A stretch of 35,439 nt of DNA from Desulfurococcaceae archaeon (GTDB taxonomy: Archaea > Thermoproteota > Thermoprotei_A > Sulfolobales > NBVN01). The DNA is taken from contig JAJHRE010000008.1 of assembly GCA_020832985.1 (NCBI GenBank), positions 1-35,439 on the forward strand, written 5' to 3'. Made by a program: the position numbers and the translations under genes. Positions 30,109 through 35,439 of this stretch are shown here, one piece after another (within the stretch, counting starts at the first letter, position 1; each line of letters begins with the position of its first letter). The notes under the pieces are model-generated. The model did no database searches and was not told the DNA's origin. It worked only from the letters and a program-made list of their open reading frames with translations.

Positions 30109-32853
30109 TTAAATCTTAGTGAGGTATTCCCTAACTATATTCTTGATAGTATTGATGACAGTATCTAAGTCTTTATCAACATTTATATAACCGCTTACAT
30201 GGTCTCTCTTACCACCACCCCTACCGCTATAGACCTTAGATACCTCATTAAATACCTCAACAGCGTTAACACCTGATATATTAGGACTTATAGATATCTC
30301 TATAAAGACTTTACCACCACCCTCGGGTATCAGTGCTACTGCTATGATTTCATTCTTACTGGTTAACTCCTTAAGTAATTCCTTAATAACCTCCTTATCA
30401 TTGATTGTAAATAACTTCACGTTGAACGGTATACCCTTCACGATTTCAGAGGTTTTAATCATCTCATCGTATGTATGTTTAAGCCATAAACCCCTATAGG
30501 TATTTAACAAGGTCTTCATATTGTTTAACTCCTCATTAATAGACTTCAACCTCTTAATGAGGTCACTACCACCAACTAATGTGAGAGCCTCATTAACTAA
30601 CTCCTCAACACCTCTTACATACCTTACTAACTGTGTCCCAGCAACGAACTCAAGCCTGATAACACCATCCTGGATCTTCTGAACATTAACTATCTTAATA
30701 CCACCGACTTCACAAGTATTCCTTAGGTGTGTACCGAAGCATGCTTGAGCATCAACACCAGGTATCTCAACAACTCTAATCACTGGTTCTAACGGGACAC
30801 CGCCTTGATATAATGTTAACCCGTATCTAGATTCAGCATCATATCTAGGTAGGTATGTGGTGTTAACATCAATGCATTTAAGTACTACTTCATTAGCAAG
30901 ATCCTCAATACGTAGGATATCCTCCTTACTTAAACTCTTATAATGTGTTATATCTAACCTACTACGGTCTTCACTTTTCTCAGCACCTGCTTGCCATACA
31001 TGACTCCCAAGTACTGACCTAGCAGATGCTAAGACTATATGTGTAGCTGTATGATGCCTCATTAACGAATACCTTCTAAACCAATCAATCTCACCAGAGA
31101 CTTCACTACCTAAGATGTTAGGGGGTAATTCCTTATCAAGTACATGTACTATGACATCGCCAATCTTCTGAACATCAATAACTTTGAAGACTTCATTACC
31201 AATAAAGATCTCACCAACATCACTTTTCTGACCACCGCCTTCAGGGTAGAAGGAAGTCTGATCTAGTACTAAGTAATTCTTTAAAACCCCTACGACTCTA
31301 GCTTTAAACCTCCTAATATAGGGGTCTTCATGGAATAACCTCCTAGTTGGTGGTAAGTCCTTAAAAGCATCTATAACCTCCTTAGGAAGCCCAACAGTTT
31401 TGATAGGTTTTATAGGCGGTCTACTATGTCTTGAAGCTATTAACGAATAGAAATTCTCCGGTACCTCAACACTAACACCTAACCTCCTACACTCTTCAGC
31501 GACTAAATCAGGTGGTAGGCCGTGACTATCGTATAACTCTACTAGCTTATTAATATCTAATTTCTTATAGGTAGAGACATACCTACGTAAAGTTGATGTA
31601 GCTTTCATCATAACATCGTTAAACCTACTTAACTCGTTCTCAACTACATCGAGTACGTATTCAGAATTCTTACTAACGTTTAAGTACATACCACTCCAGA
31701 AACGTATCTGTGTTTTGAATAACTCGTGAACCACATCTAATTTATTGATGAGTTTTAGTATTCTGAAGATCCTCCTCAATACTAACCTAGCTAGGTAACC
31801 TTCACCAGCGTTAGACGGTACTACACCATCTGATAGCATAAGTAATGCTGTCTTAACATGGTCTAATAACGTAAAGACCCTTACCGCATTATCTAAGTGT
31901 GTTGAGACATCCTGAATATTAAGACCTAACTCATTAGATATAAGTGACTTAATCTTAGAGTATCCTTCAGACCTCTTAGTATCGTATCTACTGATTAACC
32001 TAGTAGCTCCCCATAAGATGTCAGGAGGCGTTACTTCAGTATCTAGGAGTTTGTAGTATGTGTTTATTAAGTCGTTATAAACTGCGTGGAAAGCTGTCGG
32101 TGTTTTAGATGTTAACCATGAAATCCTCTCAATACCGTAGCCAGTATCAACTATCTTAAGAGGAAGTTCTGAGTAACCACCATCTAAACTCTTAAACATC
32201 ATGAAGACTAAAGTAGCTACCTCCAGACCTCCAACACATACCTCTAGACAGGGTCCTGCGTTACCACCACCTTCCCACCAAGACTCCTTAAACGTTATTT
32301 CCTCCTCAGGAACCCCTATCTCATCCTTGAAGAACTCTCTTGCGTAGTCTATAGTTTCATCTATAAAGTATACATACTTATCTGGGTAGTTGAAAGCGTG
32401 GTGACCACCCATTATGAAGTTAGTTAAATGTCTACCTAATGTATAACCCACAGCATCTATATCCTCAAGTCTTATACATGGTTGAGCTATAACTAATGGA
32501 TTGGCTGGTGGCGGTACAATACCTGAGGTTACGTGGGGTTGGAAAACAACTATACTAGCTATCGTTAAGTATAGATCATCCCTCCACCTAGCTACGACAG
32601 GTTTAGGTTCTATGACTTCATGACCTCTCCTACTGAAGAAGTTTAGAAATATGTCACGAGATTGTCGGACATTTAATCTAACTTTAGTAGGTATGTTGAA
32701 GAATGTGTAGTCACTACAAGGTACGTCATTACATGTATCTCTGGGTATTAACGACCAGAAATTAGCACCACAAACTTTACATTTATATCTACGATAGCCG
32801 TTAGTTGGAAGGGTCTTAATCCTTAGCTTCTCCCAATAACTTTCTACATCCAT
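30109..32853 (-). CDS. alaS: Alanyl-tRNA synthetase (archaeal type)
   Basis: 914 residues. N-terminal archaeal extension with a zinc-type CKVCGANFW...C...C segment, class II core (FFSRRGHEVIEPKPVVARW, then WWEGGGNAGPCLEVCVGGLE and VDTGYGIERISW). The editing domain carries HHTATH (about residues 598-603) and CFGTHLRNTCEVGGIK. The C-terminal DHHA1 domain ends with GGGKRDHVSGYI. All motifs are intact. It follows the L10 gene by 6 bp in the ribosomal operon; in several crenarchaea L12 sits between these genes, but here it does not. Confidence 0.97.
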   Translation of the reverse strand: MDVESYWEKLRIKTLPTNGYRRYKCKVCGANFWSLIPRDTCNDVPCSDYTFFNIPTKVRLNVRQSRDIFLNFFSRRGHEVIEPKPVVARWRDDLYLTIASIVVFQPHVTSGIVPPPANPLVIAQPCIRLEDIDAVGYTLGRHLTNFIMGGHHAFNYPDKYVYFIDETIDYAREFFKDEIGVPEEEITFKESWWEGGGNAGPCLEVCVGGLEVATLVFMMFKSLDGGYSELPLKIVDTGYGIERISWLTSKTPTAFHAVYNDLINTYYKLLDTEVTPPDILWGATRLISRYDTKRSEGYSKIKSLISNELGLNIQDVSTHLDNAVRVFTLLDHVKTALLMLSDGVVPSNAGEGYLARLVLRRIFRILKLINKLDVVHELFKTQIRFWSGMYLNVSKNSEYVLDVVENELSRFNDVMMKATSTLRRYVSTYKKLDINKLVELYDSHGLPPDLVAEECRRLGVSVEVPENFYSLIASRHSRPPIKPIKTVGLPKEVIDAFKDLPPTRRLFHEDPYIRRFKARVVGVLKNYLVLDQTSFYPEGGGQKSDVGEIFIGNEVFKVIDVQKIGDVIVHVLDKELPPNILGSEVSGEIDWFRRYSLMRHHTATHIVLASARSVLGSHVWQAGAEKSEDRSRLDITHYKSLSKEDILRIEDLANEVVLKCIDVNTTYLPRYDAESRYGLTLYQGGVPLEPVIRVVEIPGVDAQACFGTHLRNTCEVGGIKIVNVQKIQDGVIRLEFVAGTQLVRYVRGVEELVNEALTLVGGSDLIKRLKSINEELNNMKTLLNTYRGLWLKHTYDEMIKTSEIVKGIPFNVKLFTINDKEVIKELLKELTSKNEIIAVALIPEGGGKVFIEISISPNISGVNAVEVFNEVSKVYSGRGGGKRDHVSGYINVDKDLDTVINTIKNIVREYLTKI

Positions 32854-32859
32854 AAGTCT

Positions 32860-33945
32860 CTAACCGAAGAGTGATGATAGACCTTCAGCAAGTTCCTCCT
32901 CACTAACTTCTTTCTTTTCTTCCTTACTAACCTCGGTACTCTCCTTACTAGCTTCTACTGGTTTACTTTCACTAGGTTTTGTAGGTTGTTCTGCTTGAGG
33001 TTTGATAGTTATACCTAACTCAGGTGTTTTAGTACTGATGATTGATGCTAACGTTACAGCCTTAGAGATAGCTCTACTTAATACGTAGTGGATGTTTTCC
33101 CTAGATATAATACCAGCTTCAGCAGATAGTACTAAGGCATTATTATACGCTTTAGAAAGTACTGACGGTATGACTTCAGGTAATGGGATTGCTAATGCTG
33201 TTGCTAAGTCAATAGCCCTCCTAACAGAGCTTAATAAGTCATTCTTAAACGACGTAATATCAAGTCTTAACTCCTCAGGCTTAGTAAATACTAAACCTTC
33301 ATCATATATGAGCTTTATCTTAAGACCTACGTCAATTACCTTAATATCTAACTTCCTAAGAAGTGATGCTAATTCATTACTTATCTTATCGCCTGGTTTA
33401 GCTACAGTTACGTCCTTAGCTATCCATATGAAGCCCTCCCTAACTTGGGTCGATATCTTCAACTTACCAAACATTGAGAGGGAAGGTCCTGGAGGGATGT
33501 TTGTAGGACCTGAAGGTATTACTACCTCAGAAGTAGCGATATCACCTGGTCTAGCGTATCTCTTACTCTTAAGTCTCTCACAAATTCTAAAGATCTCGAA
33601 GGCATTCAGATTAGTTAGTAAGATAGCGTTAGAACCACTTAAGTACTTAATAACTTCCTCATAATTCCTAAGCTTTAAGTCTTCTAAAGCTCTAGCTAGT
33701 AAGCTATTCTTTACAACTCTAACAACTCCGTAATTACTAAGTAATCTCTTCAACTCTTTAAACTGCTGTGTAGGCATATTATTTAAATCTATGATGCATA
33801 AAGTCCTATACTTCATTAACAACTCACTTAACTCTCTAACTTTAGCTTCTTTCTCAAGTCTAGACTTAGATTTCTCACTGATTTCAGACTTCTTAGAGAG
33901 TGTCTTTAATACCTTAACATATCGTGCGAGAGTACGTGAATTCAC
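32860..33945 (-). CDS. rpl10: Large ribosomal subunit protein L10 (P0)
   Basis: 361 residues. The stalk base protein that anchors L12 dimers. An N-terminal rRNA-binding domain (TLCIIDLNNMPTQQFKELKR, VVKNSLLARALED) and the archaeal insertion domain (PSGPTNIPPGPSLSMFGKLK) are visible, followed by spine helices, a Pro/Lys/Glu-rich linker and the shared P-stalk tail EEELAEGLSSLFG, which contacts elongation factors. GTG start 33945 overlaps the L1 stop by four bases, with GGTGA seven bases upstream. Confidence 0.96.
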   Translation of the reverse strand: MNSRTLARYVKVLKTLSKKSEISEKSKSRLEKEAKVRELSELLMKYRTLCIIDLNNMPTQQFKELKRLLSNYGVVRVVKNSLLARALEDLKLRNYEEVIKYLSGSNAILLTNLNAFEIFRICERLKSKRYARPGDIATSEVVIPSGPTNIPPGPSLSMFGKLKISTQVREGFIWIAKDVTVAKPGDKISNELASLLRKLDIKVIDVGLKIKLIYDEGLVFTKPEELRLDITSFKNDLLSSVRRAIDLATALAIPLPEVIPSVLSKAYNNALVLSAEAGIISRENIHYVLSRAISKAVTLASIISTKTPELGITIKPQAEQPTKPSESKPVEASKESTEVSKEEKKEVSEEELAEGLSSLFG

Positions 33946-34583
33946 TTCATCATCACCTCTACAGGCTCACCCATAGTGGTCTTAATATAGACCCTACATA
34001 CCGACTCTATAGGTTTCTTTATCTTAGATTCTATAAACTCTAAAACAGTCATTATGTTCTCCGTTATGTCGTCAGGGTCCATATCTTCAGTCCCTACCCT
34101 ACACCCAACCCAGGGTTGTTCCTTATTCCTTAACCTAGTACTCATGCTGTACTGCTTAATTATAGCGTCTAAATTAGCTGATGGTTGGATAGGTATTGGG
34201 AACTTACCTCTAGGGCCTAGGGAAGGCCCTAAAACCTTACCGACAACAGTCATTAAATCAGACTTAACTAAGAACCAATCATACTTACGGGCTATCTTCT
34301 TAGACCCTCTCTTACTAAGTTTTTGAACCTCCTCCCTACTCAATACGTCAACACCTAACTCTCTAGCTTTAGTTAGTAATTCCCCATCAGCTATAACCAA
34401 GATCTTAGGAGGTTTCCCTAGACCTTTAGGTAGGTAGACAGCATCTCTAAACTTTATATCTGGTGATTTAGGGTCATACCCCTTAAAAACAACTATTAAC
34501 TCTACTGACTGTTTAAATCTCCTACCACTTCCTAACTTTATAGCTTCTAATACAGCCTTCTTTATACTATCCTTACTGATCAT
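33942..34583 (-). CDS. rpl1: Large ribosomal subunit protein L1
   Basis: About 213 residues, typical archaeal length. It forms the mobile L1 stalk and in archaea also represses its own operon. GRRFKQSVELIVVFKGYDPK, DAVYLPKGLGKP, KVLGPSLGPRGKFPIPIQPS and the C-terminal KTTMGEPVEVMMK are characteristic. I choose ATG 34583, five bases after GTGAT; TTG 34586 immediately precedes it. It ends overlapping the start of L10. Confidence 0.96.
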   Translation of the reverse strand: MISKDSIKKAVLEAIKLGSGRRFKQSVELIVVFKGYDPKSPDIKFRDAVYLPKGLGKPPKILVIADGELLTKARELGVDVLSREEVQKLSKRGSKKIARKYDWFLVKSDLMTVVGKVLGPSLGPRGKFPIPIQPSANLDAIIKQYSMSTRLRNKEQPWVGCRVGTEDMDPDDITENIMTVLEFIESKIKKPIESVCRVYIKTTMGEPVEVMMK

Positions 34584-34589
34584 CAATCA

Positions 34590-35099
34590 TCACTTCTTAC
34601 TTAACCACCTACTCTCATATTTTTGAAGAATTTCATCATATAAGCCTTCATCAACTTCTTTTAAGACTTGCTTAAACTCCTTGTTATCAATTGTAAGACC
34701 TATAGAACCAGCTGTTGATATGATTGATTTAACAGCTGACTTAAGCGTCTTAGCATTTAATTCATTCTTCTTAAGTATAGCGACTTCAACAACCTTCTCA
34801 AAATTGATGTTACCGACCTTCTTATGTGCAGGATCTCCTGAAGGTTGCTGAACACCAGCAAACTTAAGAAGAAGTGATGTTGTGGTCGGTGATTTAACCT
34901 CTACCCTATACTCTTTAGTTGCGGGGTTGACGTATATATCAACACGTACTTCAAGACCTTCGAAGTCCTTAGTTAATTCATTAATCTTACTTACGACTTC
35001 ATTCACATCTAATCCAAACTGTTTTAATGTAGGACCTAAGGGTGGGGCTTGAGAGGCCTTCCCACCCTCAACTCTAACTCTTACTAACCTCTCACTCAT
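34590..35099 (-). CDS. rpl11: Large ribosomal subunit protein L11
   Basis: About 169 residues. It binds the GTPase-associated centre of 23S rRNA. VRVEGGKASQAPPLGPTLKQ followed by FGLDVN, the PTTTSLLLKFAG segment and the C-terminal rRNA-binding AKTLKSAVKSIISTAGSIGL are typical. The start ATG 35099 gives the standard archaeal N-terminus and lies four bases after GTGAT; GTG 35108 and ATG 35105 are longer alternatives that overlap the Spt5 stop. Confidence 0.96.
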   Translation of the reverse strand: MSERLVRVRVEGGKASQAPPLGPTLKQFGLDVNEVVSKINELTKDFEGLEVRVDIYVNPATKEYRVEVKSPTTTSLLLKFAGVQQPSGDPAHKKVGNINFEKVVEVAILKKNELNAKTLKSAVKSIISTAGSIGLTIDNKEFKQVLKEVDEGLYDEILQKYESRWLSKK

Positions 35100-35104
35100 T
35101 TCCA

Positions 35105-35439
35105 TCACTTCTTAACAGGTCTTACGTAATCACCTGGAACAGTAGCTTCAAGTTTATATGATGATTCAAGCATATTTAATGTTACCTCATTTCTTTGGAG
35201 ATTTACAGATACTACAGTAGCTTTTAAGCCTTTAAAAGGTCCTGAGATTATCTCTACAAGATCTCCAGGTTTTAACTCTGTGATGACTGGTTTAGTTATG
35301 ATTAACTTCTCTAACTCCTCAATACTTATAGATCCTGTAGCACGTCCCTTAACATGTTTTATATCCTTTATTAAGTTGTAGATTATGTGTAAGCCTTTAA
35401 CCTCAAGTATTATATATCCCTTAATATCTGGCGGGATTA
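35105..35439 (-). CDS. spt5: Transcription elongation factor Spt5 (NusG), C-terminal part
   Basis: The frame runs from the window edge to TGA at 35107-35105, about 111 residues. It includes the end of the NGN domain (IPPDIKGYIILEVKG, then IKDIKHVKGRATG) and a KOW domain (ELKPGDLVEIISGPFKGLKA). Spt5 clamps RNA polymerase with Spt4 and raises processivity. It is directly upstream of L11, as in other archaea, where secE often precedes it beyond this window. Confidence 0.93.
   Translation of the reverse strand, partial: IPPDIKGYIILEVKGLHIIYNLIKDIKHVKGRATGSISIEELEKLIITKPVITELKPGDLVEIISGPFKGLKATVVSVNLQRNEVTLNMLESSYKLEATVPGDYVRPVKK

Noticed and set aside
33092-33664. Plus-strand ORF of 190 codons opposite L10
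   Set aside because: L10 is unmistakable on the other strand; the antisense frame is open because of its codon use.
1-35439. CRISPR array
   Set aside because: No regularly spaced repeat of 24-40 bp was seen; only short repeats (11-13 bp, two copies) were found.

Overview
This is archaeal DNA, most likely from a thermophilic member of the Thermoproteota (crenarchaeal) group. The support is an archaeal-type PheRS alpha/beta pair, an archaeal AlaRS with an N-terminal zinc segment, Hel308, ThiD-ThiN, a stand-alone MetRS beta (tRNA-binding) protein, and a Spt5-L11-L1-L10-AlaRS cluster. There are also TTTAAA-type TATA boxes about 25 bp from gene starts, GGTGA/GGTGG Shine-Dalgarno (SD) motifs and tightly packed genes. 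The DNA is AT-rich, apart from a tRNA and one GC-rich structured patch. I cannot name the genus.

Layout. 1-3142: 3' end of pyruvate phosphate dikinase, an Lrp regulator behind a MetRS beta gene with a palindrome between them, a cysteine-cluster protein and a flippase-like membrane protein. 3143-3408: intergenic, with a GC-rich multi-hairpin RNA that resembles the right end/omega RNA of an IS200/IS605 element but has no tnpB. 3409-5854: an operon of an HMG-CoA-synthase-like protein without catalytic residues, an SCP-x-type thiolase and a DUF35 protein. 5851-10010: a PAP2 phosphatase, divergent from pheS-pheT. 10019-19907: one long minus-strand run that starts with a 2-oxoacid (pyruvate/acetoin-type) dehydrogenase complex (E1 alpha, E1 beta, a free lipoyl protein, a bare E2 catalytic domain, E3). 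It continues into a ThiD-ThiN fusion (thiamine branch, matching the TPP need of E1), a B12-binding radical SAM protein, a PHP phosphoesterase and Hel308.

20047-29024: metabolic and accessory genes. These are an SDR, an iron alcohol dehydrogenase of the hydroxyacid-oxoacid transhydrogenase type, a coiled-coil protein with a ribbon-helix-helix-like C-terminus, a corrinoid adenosyltransferase, a DUF2283 protein, a 42-residue cysteine-rich microprotein, S-adenosylhomocysteinase, a possible GINS subunit, a small membrane protein, and an SDR plus tungsten-type aldehyde oxidoreductase operon. 29025-35439: a possible 30-residue peptide, tRNA-Arg(UCU), a DUF434 protein, AlaRS, L10, L1, L11 and the 3' end of Spt5, all on the minus strand.

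The most unusual signal is translational. Three genes (pheT, the iron alcohol dehydrogenase and the coiled-coil gene) have no in-frame ATG, GTG or TTG where their N-terminus or SD places the start, but each has an ATA there. The aldehyde oxidoreductase may start at ATT. Other points worth checking are the orphan omega-RNA-like patch, the catalytically dead HMG-CoA-synthase-like subunit, the split E2 without a subunit-binding domain, the degenerate ThiD domain, and the tiny cysteine-rich genes.
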